A stretch of DNA of 64,000 nt, taken from NCBI GenBank assembly GCA_030770425.1, contig JASJFT010000168.1, forward strand, positions 1 to 64,000, given 5' to 3'. The position numbers were made by a program, and so were the translations under genes. Numbering within the stretch: the first letter of the stretch is position 1; every line of letters begins with the position of its first letter. The notes beneath the pieces were generated by a model that searched no databases, was not told where the DNA came from, and was given only the letters and a program-made list of their open reading frames with translations. Origin of the DNA: Darksidea phi (taxonomy: Eukaryota > Ascomycota > Dothideomycetes > Pleosporales > Lentitheciaceae). Below are positions 21,845-33,039 of the stretch, piece by piece.

Positions 21845-23098
21845 ATGTGCAAGGTCACGCAGTATCACTTCACGTGTGGTCACTACCTCAAGCTATGCAA
21901 ATCGCGCTGTGGCGGGACGAAAGAGAAGAAGACTCGCACTAGCGCAAGGGCAGCTTGCTGTTCAGAGGCATATATCCACATCAGGTTACCTTTTGGCTGC
22001 AGCAAGTGTCAACAAGATACATGGCTCGCGTGCTGGCAAGGAAAACTAGAGAGGGCGAACGCGTTCCGAAACGGGCTCCAAAACAGAGGCTTACCCGGTG
22101 GTGAGGAGATAGCGAGACTGGTGAAAGAGCTTGAGGAAGAGTATGCCAGTGCAGCTTGGGATTTGAACAAAATCTTTCCCCCTGCTCACAACAAGATGAA
22201 CGTTGAGAGGGTTAAGTTAGCCATTAAGGAAGACAAGGAACAAAGGCGACCGGCCTCATTGCTGAAGCGGGAGGTTCAACCCCACGAGGTCGTGCTTCCC
22301 GAGGAGAAGCAGAAAGGATGGATAGAGAACGATGAAGACGATGAAGACTACGTCCGCAGTACGGATCCACTCCATCCCATCTCCACGGACTACACGCACC
22401 CCCTGGATAACACCGATGACAGTTGGCTGCTGGAGCACTTCACGGCGGAGGAACTACAGTGCCCAACAACGGACAACGAGTCCAGGATCGATGACTCCTT
22501 CGACAACGACTGGGACTGGGGTGGTGCGGTCAATACCACTGAGAAGACAGAAGAAGCCGTCAGCGAGTGGAATAGCAAGTGCACCGCTGAAGCGAGCAGC
22601 GCCACGGACTTGACAGCATGGGGACCCGATGCAGATGCAGACTCCTCAGCTGGCGAGATCAGCATGAACGGTCTACGAACAGAAGAGGAGAAGCGAAAAA
22701 CCATGATCGAGGAAGTCATCAAGTCGTTCTGGGAAGTTGTCAATACTGACTCGTCAAGTAAGGCACCCCTAGTCTCCTTCCTCCAGGGTCTCTCCCTGGA
22801 TATGCCCAGCTCTAATGACCTGGACAGCTCCACCTACGCCGACCCCAGCAACTCCAACTTCGATACCCAGCACGATCTCGGATATCTCTGGACAGACGGC
22901 CCTTCCGACCTCGCTGCACGCCCACTCCCTCGACGACCATCCACCCGCACCAAATACGACAAAATGCGTACGGCGATTCAAAAACTGAAGATTACCGACC
23001 CTCGACTGTACTATGCCAAGTGGCTACTTTTGTCGCGCATGGAGATCAGGGAGTTTGTTGGGCCGCCGGCGGGCTGGACCATATTGGATCCGAAGTGA
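21845..23098 (+). CDS. Cys/His-rich N-terminus, acidic protein of unknown function, 417 aa
   Basis: A single exon. The first 60 residues hold regularly spaced Cys and His (C2, H8, C11, H13, C18, C22, C38, C39, then CSKCQ near 52-55), suggesting a small zinc-binding module; TCGHYLKLC resembles motifs in fungal proteins of unknown role. A helical region with KELEEEYASAAWDLNKIF follows. Residues about 160-310 are very acidic and disordered. The last 100 residues include PRRPSTRTKYDKMRTAIQKL and a hydrophobic end. It converges with CSN6, leaving 637 bp between stop codons. I recognise no named family. Confidence 0.7.
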   Translation: MCKVTQYHFTCGHYLKLCKSRCGGTKEKKTRTSARAACCSEAYIHIRLPFGCSKCQQDTWLACWQGKLERANAFRNGLQNRGLPGGEEIARLVKELEEEYASAAWDLNKIFPPAHNKMNVERVKLAIKEDKEQRRPASLLKREVQPHEVVLPEEKQKGWIENDEDDEDYVRSTDPLHPISTDYTHPLDNTDDSWLLEHFTAEELQCPTTDNESRIDDSFDNDWDWGGAVNTTEKTEEAVSEWNSKCTAEASSATDLTAWGPDADADSSAGEISMNGLRTEEEKRKTMIEEVIKSFWEVVNTDSSSKAPLVSFLQGLSLDMPSSNDLDSSTYADPSNSNFDTQHDLGYLWTDGPSDLAARPLPRRPSTRTKYDKMRTAIQKLKITDPRLYYAKWLLLSRMEIREFVGPPAGWTILDPK

Positions 23099-23735
23099 CC
23101 GGCCGACCGATCGCGTAGTGAGAAGTAGGGTCGGTTGATATGGGGAAAGAGAACGGAATGAAACGATGCATTTACTGAGGAAAGGAGTTGGGGGTCGAAC
23201 ATACCTGTCGCTTTAGTCGAGCCAGTTGTGTATTAGAGGAATTTGACCTTGATCATCTTGAAGCTTGGTGTACGGTGTGACCACTCCCCGCGTTCTTTCT
23301 GATTACGTGCAATGTTTCGTTGCAGAGCTATATTTGATACCGAAGAATTTATGTACGGGGTCACTGTATTTCATGAGGCTCATGCTATTCGTACTCGTTT
23401 ATCTACCGTTGCGCATCGAACGCACGGAAACCTATACGCAACCCATAGACGATCGCGGTAGCTTATATCTAAACATGCAGGCGCCCGATTGCTAGAAGCA
23501 ACCCTGGGTCAATCCCTAAACCCGGAGTTATCGCAAACGCTGACATAACTTGATATGGTTTGCTTGCCACTGACTAGGGCTAGACACCCAACTGGTGCGC
23601 TCTCGCTATCTCTTTTTCCTTCCAAGTTCCTTTCAGGCCATGCTCACGCCGTACAGGCCTTCAACGATGTCCGGGTCCAGATAGGGTGCTGCAGTATCTA
23701 TGTTAGCAGAGCAAAATACTGAGATGATAGAGCGC

Positions 23736-25107
23736 TTAGGCCCATCGCTCAGTCCCGAACTGCCGACCATTACCGCCACTGAGCATATTATCGAAGTATT
23801 GGCTGTTGCCGCCGCCACCGTCATATCCACCGCCCATGAGGGGTCCCGTATTCCGCCTACCTTGACTCTTGCTATTCTCGATAATCTGGCTCTTCCGACC
23901 TAAGTCCTTTGCTGCGGAAACGGAATTTGTGATTGAGGAGAGCAGCTGGACTAGTTGGACGTCGGAGGCTTCCTGTTGGGACTCAAGGGTGAAGGCTTCA
24001 GCGTCCGGTGGGGCGAGAATATTCATGCGGGCAAGCATGGCAGATATGCTGCGCAGGATGGTGTGATTGAGCGGAAGAGGGTGGTCGGCGGAGGGTGCAG
24101 GGTTCATGGGGAGGGCCGAGTCGGATAGGTGTGATGGTGGCAGGGAGGCGAGGTAGGTACGGATGAGCCAGATGCGGCGGCTTAGCATTCGGATGGCGTT
24201 CATCTTAGCAGTGAGTGTCGAGAGGAGCTCGTCGTCTTCAGCCGTCAACACAGTAGACACGTCAATGGTATCCCCCTTCTTCTCTATTTCCTTCTGCTTC
24301 CCCCTCATCTTTTTGGCCTTATCCAATTCAGCCTTGCCGAACTCGCTTTTTGGTGCTGCCGCCGCGGATCCGTCAGCTGCAGTAGCGTTGCCACCTCCGC
24401 GAGCAACAAAGTCCACAGCGATCATCTCTGCCTCGCCTGTCTCGACGGAGTACACCAGCTCCCGAAACTTGAGCACCTTATTCTGTATTGCACCGTCGAT
24501 GTCCATGGCCTTATCATTTTGGCCGCCCGTTGTGCTCTCGTAGACAGACTCGTACAGTGTGAGGGGTAGCTTCCCTGCTGCGGTAGCCTCAGAGTTTGCG
24601 TCTGAGGGGTGAAACAAACAGAGGAGCGGCGACTCGGTGTAGACTTCTGATATCCGTGTATGTATGGGAAGAATGTGCGGTTGTGGGCCAGATGCGGCAC
24701 CGAGCGTGAACCAGCCAACGATGTCGAGCTGCGGTTGTTTGTGGACATCTTTGACTATACATCGTGTCAGTTCTGTACAATTTGACACTAAATCCGACCT
24801 ATTGTTCAATTTACAGTTCTGAGAACTTACAGTCTTCTAGCCGCTTGCTAAACCACTCATCATCAAGCACGACCTCTCCGTTCGCATTCGATTTCAGTTT
24901 TGCCTGGAAAGCAACCTCCATTGTGATTTCTTGGCCATTTTGCTGACCCAGGATGGCTCCAGCTACTGGTCCCGCTTGCTGCCGTAGCGTGTGTCGCGTT
25001 ATACAGTCTGATATAGTGAGAAGAACGAGCGGGTGAAGCTGTATAGTGGGGCTAGTATCTGAGGCACGACTGGTGGAGAGGAGCGGGTTTGCTGAAGCTC
25101 CCGCCAT
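23736..25107 (-). CDS. CSN6: COP9 signalosome subunit 6 (MPN- protein), 431 aa, two exons
   Basis: Exons 24831-25107 and 23736-24754; donor GTAAGT, acceptor TAG, codon split T|TC. Splicing gives DFKDVHKQPQLDIVGWF across the junction. The MPN domain opens with TIQLHPLVLLTISDCITRH and includes GAILGQQNGQEI, LDIVGWFTLG and LPLTLYESVYES, which match CSN6 rather than eIF3f. No JAMM metal motif (HxH...D) is present, as expected for this catalytically inactive subunit. It supports CSN5, which removes Nedd8 from cullins and in moulds links to development and light response. The C-terminal helices are followed by a Gly-rich tail (GGGYDGGGGN) ending RWA. Confidence 0.9.
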
Positions 25108-25954
25108 TTTTGTAGTTTCCCCTGTTCAAAATATCCTTTGGGGGGTCGAAAAGTAATCGCAGATGCGATTGAGAGCTTGTTCTTGTCGTGGAGGTGGGGT
25201 GCCGTTTAGGCAGTGAGCCTTGGCGCGATACTTCATTGCGTCGGGGCGCTCGGCGGCCGGTGAAAGTATATTCCGTGCACATGTTGGCGTAATTCCAGGG
25301 TTAAAGTGAATGGCAAGTATCTGAACCCCATCATAGTGATGAATTGCCAGCTCAAAGTTCGCTCGTATATGCAAGCATGGAGGCTGCTCTAAGCCACTTT
25401 AGGCTTCAGCTAAAGTAAAGCCGGAGCTCTAAGGTCCGCCCCTCGCATGCGGTGAACATGGCAGCGAAACAGAACGATTATGTGACGTCCTCTTGCCAGC
25501 ATCACGAGTGTTTATCTCGTCTTAGTCATCCCCTCTGGACCTGTGGTCCTAATGCCCAGGATTCTTTGCCAACGCATCGTGTTTTTTTCCACGCTGCTAT
25601 CGACGCTGCGGTTGACACAGGCCTCCCGCCGGCGAAAAGATTAGTAACATTACTCCTATCGACTCAACTTTCCCCTTCAAGTTTCGTCTGAATAACCCGG
25701 CAAGAGTAAGCGGGGTCCATAGTACTTCCAAGTGGTTGTGTCGTAAGATGTGAAAGGCTAATGTACCTTGCCCTACACCTACGATGCGTCAAACTCTGAG
25801 AAAGCTGTTCCAGGAATAGGAAGAGAAGAGCACTAGAAGCAACAGACACGGGCAGAATGATCCAAACGAGCCAAACTTAGCAGATCTCATTCGAGAATCC
25901 GACTTCGGCCACTGGAATTCCAAATCCTTCTCGTCCCAATATTACAACTCCGAT
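25108..25954. other. intergenic upstream of CSN6 and of the NLR remnant
   Basis: It contains a short interrupted palindrome near 25393-25434 (CACTTTAGGCTTCAGCTAAAGTAAAGCC). The far end (from about 25,860) may hold decayed coding sequence that belongs to the NLR remnant, but no frame is convincing before about 25,955. Confidence 0.4.
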
Positions 25955-27680
25955 AGCAAAAGGCGAGAATCTTGGATCGACGCTGCTATACGAACCCATT
26001 GATGCGCAGATCTCTCGAGTCGATATCGTGTGCGTCCACGGTTTAACGGGTAAGGCATTTAGTATGTGGTATCACGAAGAGAGAAAAAAATCACCGGCCC
26101 AGCGTGTTGTTGAAAGACGACATTCCTGATGCCCATATCTTCACTTTTAAATACGATGCGAATGTTGCAAGCTTTTGGGGTGGCGCTTCGAAGAATCGGT
26201 TATCCAATCACGCCGAGAACGTGGTGGGAGACCTTGCCGGAGTGCGAGAGGACTCTGAGACGGAAGCGCGAAAGATCATCTTCATCGTTCACATTCTCGG
26301 CGGCTTGGTTCGGAGGCTAGTGCCGAGCCACACCTTCATCAAATCCAACACTCGACAGAGGGCAATCTCTTCATGGGTACGCCATATGCTGGTGGCAATT
26401 TTGCTTCGGTTGGAAAGCCGTGGGCCAGTGTCTACTTAAATAAACAAAAATCGTCGTATGGGCCATCTTCAAGCGCATCCAGTATACATACAATCTCTCG
26501 AGCATGCTCAAGGTGTGCTCTCTAACGTCTACATTAGTGGCTGAACTAGTCCTTAGCATCTAGTAAAACAGATGAGTCTTTCTTGAGCGGTTCGACTATG
26601 TCTACGTTCACGTGCTTACAACCGCAAGGATTAAACTGCTTCTACACGAGACGCAAGACGGCAAAGCTAAAGGTGCTGTTACTGAGCCGGCTGTATCAAC
26701 ACATGCTATGACAATTCCAAGATTTAGAGAATTCTGTGCCAACAATTCATCTGAGGGGCGAGGGAAACTTGAGGTTGAGATGATTCGTAAAGAGATCGAT
26801 CTTGTTCAAAGCAGGGTTCGATCTATCAGCAAGAAGAGAGTGCTACAAGAAGCCAGGCGTACTCATCTGCTGGAGCTTCTTTCGGCTATCCCGAATCGAA
26901 CCTATCCTTGGGCCGCTCTTACATTAGACAAGATTGAGGGTTTACTACGTCTCCCGAAAGGAAACGTCGACGACGCAATCCGTCAGCTGCCCGAAACTGT
27001 CGATGAGGCATACGACGAAATCTTGGGGAAAAAAAAATACAGACACGATCAAGGCCCTCAAAGCTTTGCAGTGCGTTATTGCCGCGAAGCCGTCCTTGAC
27101 CATAATGGAAATGATGATGATGGCCACTAAGCAGCACCATACAAGGTTCGAGGATCTCGGAATGCAAATGATGCCCGAAGAGTGTCTCCAGAAGACATTA
27201 ATAGATCTCTGTGATCTCATACTAGTCGCCGTCGATAAGAGAGCGTACTTGCTACATCAGACGGCCCAAGAATTCCTAATGCGACACGCGAGGTAGTTTC
27301 TTGACGACGAAAGGACGGATACCGACGTAGGAGACTGGTATTCCGGCAAGACACCGCTCATGATTGCTGCATAGGGCGGACGTGAAGAGCTAATGCGATG
27401 TCTCGTTAAGACTGGGAAAGTGAATGTGAACGCACAGGATAGCAGAGGTGATAGTCCGCTTGATTACGCGATCGAAGGGCCGAGTGGAACCGCTTCATCG
27501 AGAATTGTTAGGATCATTCTTGCAAGTGAGAACGCCAATGATTCTACTATCGAAAGAGCTTTATCGACTGTAAGGAAGATGGTTGCCTACCTGTATCCTC
27601 CACTTGCAAATATAGATGATGTACTTGTCAATACGGGCAGTGACAAACGAGTTCCGGGTAGATGCGCATGAAGCCAAGAG
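25955..27680 (+). pseudogene. decayed NLR/STAND gene: alpha/beta hydrolase, NACHT remnant, ankyrin
   Basis: Fragments in different frames follow the order of fungal NOD-like receptors. ARISRVDIVCVHGLTG-type hydrolase sequence (25960-26050) continues at 26104-26310 with DDIPDAHIFTFKYDAN and IIFIVHILGGLV. A frameshifted GNLFMGTPYAGG block follows near 26360. From 26612 comes the distal part of a NACHT region (SISKKRVLQEARR, LLSAIPNRTYPWAALTL, DDAIRQLPETVDEAYDEIL). A shift at an A9 run (27031-27039) leads to LQKTLIDLCDLI and YLLHQTAQEFLMRH, then ankyrin-like GKTPLMIAA-stop-GGREELMRCL. The P-loop half of NACHT is missing and the GxSxG serine is Ile. Such receptors act in non-self recognition; this copy cannot. 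Confidence 0.82.
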
Positions 27681-28817
27681 TGACAATGAAGAGCCACAGA
27701 CCGACTTCAACGAACTCGTAAAGGTAATCATATTCGAAGCTTCAAGAAGAGAGGACAGGAACTCGCGACGGATGGTTTTGAACCCACTCAACTTGTCGCT
27801 GAAGACGAAACTGACGGTAGAAATATGGAAAATAATCTCAAGAGAATATTGCGCTAACAAGAGGATGCGGTGGCCGTATACGCACGAGAAAGGACAACAT
27901 ATTACATGCACGAGAATCTCTGCAAGCGGTACATGAGTATGGATGGCTTCATAAACAGCGACTAGGAGAGCGACCAGGACATCGATAGCTGTTATTCTCC
28001 AGAGTGGATACATTTGGACCACAACATACAATCTGTGCTGGAGGCGCACTAGAAGGCGCAAACTTATCAGAGTATGACGGCAAGAATTGGAGTTCATCGT
28101 AGGTTTGGAGAGGTTTAGAGTGATCTAAAAACTCTTGCTACAATATGCAGCGGAGCTGCACGACAGGCAGTCTAGAGCTGGGGAAATGAACATTCATCAT
28201 AGTGAGATAAAAAGGAAAGGGGTGATGTTGGGGAACGGGGTTTTGTAGTCCAGGCAGCAGTTTTCAAATTCGCAGAAGCGTCCTGGAGAAAGAGAAGGAA
28301 AGAGAAGAGATGGGAGCATATGTTTAGGTAGGGTTCGGATGATTCGGATGGGGGACCCCATCGCCCCACACGTCAAGGGATCCTATCCGCGGATAGTCAG
28401 CAAGTAATACATTCTGTCAGATTGTAGCAAAAGAACCCCAGGATGTTGGGTTGATACGGACGAGGTAGGACCGATAACATTATTGACTTTATTATTCTTC
28501 GGACAGTTCGTTTCTACCCCAAATCCATCCAACATCAGCGACTCGCAATTTCTCAAACATCGTCCCTCTATACCCATAACATCCTAGCGCAAAGGAAAAG
28601 CCGAAAATCCCCGGGACAAAGTTGGCCTGGTAGCTTCTATTCCACGAAAGAAGATGAATATATATCCCTGCAGTTCTTCCTAGACGCCAATCCCATCCGC
28701 AAAATCTTGCATCCAATGCCTCTAATCTATTGTTATCTCATCATTCGTCATTACAAATGCTTCCGATTCTGACAATACGCCAACGCCGTCCCATGGCGCG
28801 GAACAGACGGGGAAAGA
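27681..28817. other. intergenic, possible tail of the NLR remnant
   Basis: No intact gene is seen. The first 400 bp have broken frames without recognisable motif and may be further decay products of the NLR gene. The stretch nearest 28817 is the 3' flank of the polyol dehydrogenase gene. Confidence 0.4.
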
Positions 28818-30197
28818 CTAAGCTTCCACAAGCACTTTTAGGACGAGCTTTCCCTCCTTGTCCATGGTCTTGCCAGCGAGCTCGAACGCTTCTTTCGCTG
28901 CGGAGAGGCCGCGGAAGCGATGCGTGATCATCCCGTCGAGGCTGGGGAGGCAGCCGGAGGAGAGGATTTTGATACCGGTGGGGTACGTGTTTGCGTAGCG
29001 GAAGACGCCGACAATATCGACTTCTTTTAGGTGAGAAGCGGACATAGGAAGGGTTTGTATCGGGGTGCCCATGCCGACCATTACGAGCTTGCCGCCTGGT
29101 CGTGTTGCCTTTCCGGATGTTAGCAACTGACACTGAATGTAGATTAATCTTGAAACTTACATAGAGTCCGGCTTGCATGCAGCTCTCCTTTCCAGTGCAA
29201 TCAAACGTCACGTCGGCACCTTCAAAGTCCAGGTCATTCAGCGAAGCGATTTGCATGATATCCCCAGCGAGTTCTTTTGCGACGGCGAGCTTATCGGCAG
29301 TCTCGGTCAAATGTCTTCGCGGAGTCACAATGTACCCCTTGTGTGCGAAGCCATTGGACAGTGCATAGTTCACGCGACCGCTGTCAATATCGGCGATCAC
29401 CACGGTTGTGGCGCCGGACATTTTGGCCATGACAGCAGTCAGCAAGCCAACGGTGCCCGCACCGAAGACAATGGCAGTGTCACCCTGCTCTATTGTGGCT
29501 CTCCTAGCTGCATGGATAGCGACAGAAAGCGGCTCCAACAGAGCCGCGGACTCCATCGAGACATGCGATGGGATCCTGGGACGGACCGTCAGCTTACTTG
29601 CTTTTGCATGGTTCATGCAAGACATACTTGTGGCACCACTTAGCGGGGTGGTTGATGCGTTCCTGGAGCGTGCCCTGGAAGTGAGGTACAGACTTGGCAC
29701 TACTTCGGAACCTCATGCCCGGACAAAGGTTATATCGACCTCGTTGACATGACCGACAGTTGTCACACGGCACACCAACCTCCAACGCTACGCGCTCGCC
29801 AATCTGGAAGCCAGTCACAGCGTCCCCAATAGCGACGACCACTCCGGCAGACTCATGGCCTAGAGATAGCGGTTGCACGGCTTGAAGATCGCCGTTACGG
29901 AACTTGTTGTAGTACGAGACATCGCTCCCGCAGACGCCAGTAGCCTTGATAGCGACCTGGAGTTCATGGGGTCCTGGGTCTGATATGGTTCGAGTTTCCT
30001 ATTTGCAGTGTTAGCTTGTGTGTCCAACACTTGGAAAACCCCACGACGGTGCGAGGGTGGGATGTAGGAACGGGAGAGGGAAGACATACGAGCCGCAAAT
30101 CTCTTGGCCCATAGAGGACTGACGCTACGACGGTAGTGGCTTTGGAGTAGTGGCGTGCTGGGATTGGATAGATATCGGCTAACGCTGAAGGAGCCAT
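28818..30197 (-). CDS. zinc-dependent polyol dehydrogenase (sorbitol/xylitol dehydrogenase-like), 394 aa, four exons
   Basis: Exons 30090-30197, 29628-29998, 29161-29575 and 28818-29108; donors GTATGT, GTATGT and GTAAGT, all phases matched. It is a medium-chain dehydrogenase: GVCGSDV (Cys59), LSLGHESAG (His84, Glu85) for catalytic zinc, and Cys114, 117, 120 and 128 in CDNCRSCQRGRYNLC for structural zinc. The cofactor site is VFGAGTVGLLTAVMAKMSGA, followed by VIADID, whose acidic residue suggests NAD over NADP. Family members oxidise xylitol, L-arabinitol or sorbitol to ketoses in the cytosol; the particular polyol is not decidable here. The first 20 residues (MAPSALADIYPIPARHYSKA) extend beyond the usual start. 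Confidence 0.9.
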
Positions 30198-33039
30198 TAC
30201 GAAAGAAATGTAAAGTATTGAGTCACCAGAAGGATTGGGAAGGAGGAGAGAGAAGGGAGATAGCTAGTTGAGCAGACACCCCACGGGAGACGTGGAGGCT
30301 GATATACATGTTGGGACCTTAGACTCGATCTCCGCAAGCTAGACCTTGTCTTCTCGTTCGTGCTTTGGCGCGAGATAATGGCCATTGCATTGAGAAGGCC
30401 CTACGAGCTACCACGTCATTTGCTGGGGCGGGTCAATCTGGCAGGTAGGACATGGTTAGCGGATGCGCAGGGAGGACGACTCACTCGGAAAGGACTGGCA
30501 TGTCGGTGCTTCGCGTAGCCTTTTCTTTATCCCGTTATGCTGTATTTACATGAGGCTAGAGTTCTAGGTGGACACCTTCCAGGGTTGATAAGGGAGCTTG
30601 GACCAGTGATTGCGGACATGGGCAGTGAGAACTTTGACCGCACTTCTACCGGATCAGCAGGTTGTGAGCTTCGATGCATGAAGCCGCCTATAGCTGTCGT
30701 GCCTGTAGTAATAACATGCTGTCGGAGCACGATGTGGTGCAGCCTCTGTCAATCAGTGAGCATGTTTGGGCGCCGTGGCACGGCGATAAGGCAGTATCGC
30801 GGTGCGACGCAGGTATCCCGAGTGGGCGTTGGAAGAGCCACTACTGTTTGCCGGTGGGAGGCGTGGCTGCAGTGCTGCAGCCACAAGCGAAGGTGCTGCA
30901 GCGGGCCCAGTATTATGCCTGGGTAGACGTAGCGCAGAGGTTCAGGCTGATATGCGGGCAAGCCGGTCCTCAAGCTCCATCGACCATCGTTCGAGAGCAA
31001 AGCGAGCATCACCTTGTAAGTGGACCACGACATATCTTGCCCGGGCACGTTCCTCACAATCTCGGGCCAAGATTGGCGGATTGGAAAAATTGCTGTCGTC
31101 CGACTGGCTGCGGTAGCCCCCTTCCCCCCCCCCAGCGAAGAAGGCGACCATTCTTCCAGAACAATGTCCACGCCGGTATTGCGTGCGCGGCGTGCCCGAA
31201 CACGAGCCGTCTTCAATATCAAGGAACCCCTATATGTATTGGCAAATATACTCAGGGGAGAGCACTTTCAACGGTTCGCCTCCATCAAAGTGGCCCGGTA
31301 GAGCGCGTCAAGGGATCCGTAGGACGGTACCTTAGTAGTGTGTCGGAAGCGACCAGGGTGTTTGCTGGATGGCTGGCAGATAGACAGCGATACATGGCGG
31401 CACTGCTACCGAGCGACGTTGACGAAATCTCCAAGTTGGCAGTACCAGTTCCCCGGGACTGAAGCGTGCGGTTGCGTCTGGTGCAAGGGCATCCTTATCA
31501 TCGCATCACGGCTCACCTCGACATGTGTAGAAACGGATCGTACACTGGGAAAGATCCACTGCGCTGCTGTGGCCGAGGTGCTGCTCTTCTAGCAGAGGAG
31601 CATGTGCCTGTGACTTCGTTGACCGCATATCTGTCAATGCCTCAGGATTGAGGCAAGCAGCTGCGCCGTCCCAGGGCTGCCCAGCGCTTGTCGCAGAAAA
31701 CGCCGCTTAGGCCAAATATCAAGCCGAACGATGCAGATCGCGAGCTTCCATGTGGTTGGTGCAATCCGGCATGGTATGTTCACGAGTAATGTCGAATGGC
31801 GTTGGCTAACCTGTACCGCAGCAGGTGGTCCTTTTATCTCCCTGATGGCCCGAAACGTGCTCATTTGGCGGAGAAACCTGCGCGACGGATGCCGGGGGGC
31901 TGCGAGTGCACCGCACCATGGGTTAGAAAGGAAAAGTACGCGGTTGGATAGGCTCACGCAAGGTCCTTCACTATCTGCGGCCTGCCGTGGTCCCGGCCAC
32001 GAAATGCAATCCAATAACGCACCAGGTTGCAAGCCAACTGATAAGGCACGTTTCGCGTCTTTATTACCAGATCAGCGCTACATCAAAGAATGCTTGACCC
32101 TGTCCTGCAGCGAGGCCGGACGAACTTATGCATCACTGAACGGATCCGGTAGGCGGTGAGACGGGCAACCTGGTGCCGCCTTCCCCTACCCTAACGTCCC
32201 ACACCCATACATCGCCTTGAAAATACATGAAAGCGGTGCCCGGGCAGCTTCCGCAGATTTGACTCTGCAGTTTCGAATCAACCTCGGACATTTAACCCTC
32301 AACATGCCGCTCGCAGCGGTGAGAGAAAGGCAACCGTCGAGCGCAGCTATCCGTATGCTTCCTGGTTCCCGTACGGCACATGTGGGCTACCAGGTACCCT
32401 TCCTCTCCAATCGTCCCTCTGTACGAAGTTAGCTCCGGAGAGTAGGCTCCGCACCGGTCGCGATAATAACAGCCGCCTGTTAAGGCCCTGTTAAGAAGCG
32501 CTTTCATCCAGCGATGAATCACACAAGGCAATACCCTCCGTCTACTGGCTCCCGGCTCTCAAATTCTTCCGCTATCTTCTAGGGGTAATGAGGAACGCGT
32601 GATGCAAGCCTTGACTGACAACTTTGAAAAGACCGGACGAAACCGAATGCGACTATAATTACGCCTATATCCGAGCGACATCCGGGTTTTCGGCTGACTT
32701 GACTCTACTTGATGGGCCGGAGATCGGATACTGCTGCGCATCAGCATTTCGTCTGGTCATCATATTGGGATGCTGAAAGTCGGGTTTCGCGACCGACACA
32801 ACTTTTAGCATGTACGATTCGAGAAACCGACGGTGAGCCGACTGAGAAACCAGTTCTGTTCATCTACCGATATCGCACGTGGGCTCGGCGAGCTAGCCAG
32901 TGTTGAAGCGCAGTTTGATTCTTTCACGAAGACCCACCCACTACCGAGCCTAAACTATCGCACCGCAACTGCTCCGCTTCGCTTCAAGTGCGAAGGCGAG
33001 GTCCGAGCCGGCGTAGAGAGTCATGGCGCCAATTGGAGC
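30198..33039. other. 2.8-kb intergenic region, no gene seen
   Basis: It lies between the 5' end of the dehydrogenase and the 3' end of the epoxide hydrolase, and contains the dehydrogenase promoter. Frames up to about 260 codons (for example 30674-31462) lack domains, are cut by conflicting frames on both strands and have odd composition, so I do not call them. A C-rich run (CCCCCCTTCCCC type) occurs near 31120-31133. Confidence 0.5.

Noticed and set aside
24755..25107. Reading the MPN protein as eIF3f
   Set aside because: The MPN region and following blocks (LPLTLYESVYES, FRELVYSVETGEAE) fit CSN6; eIF3f-specific blocks are absent.
30674..31462. Open frame of 262 codons on the plus strand
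   Set aside because: No domain, no codon or composition coherence, and overlapping open frames of similar length on both strands; probably chance.
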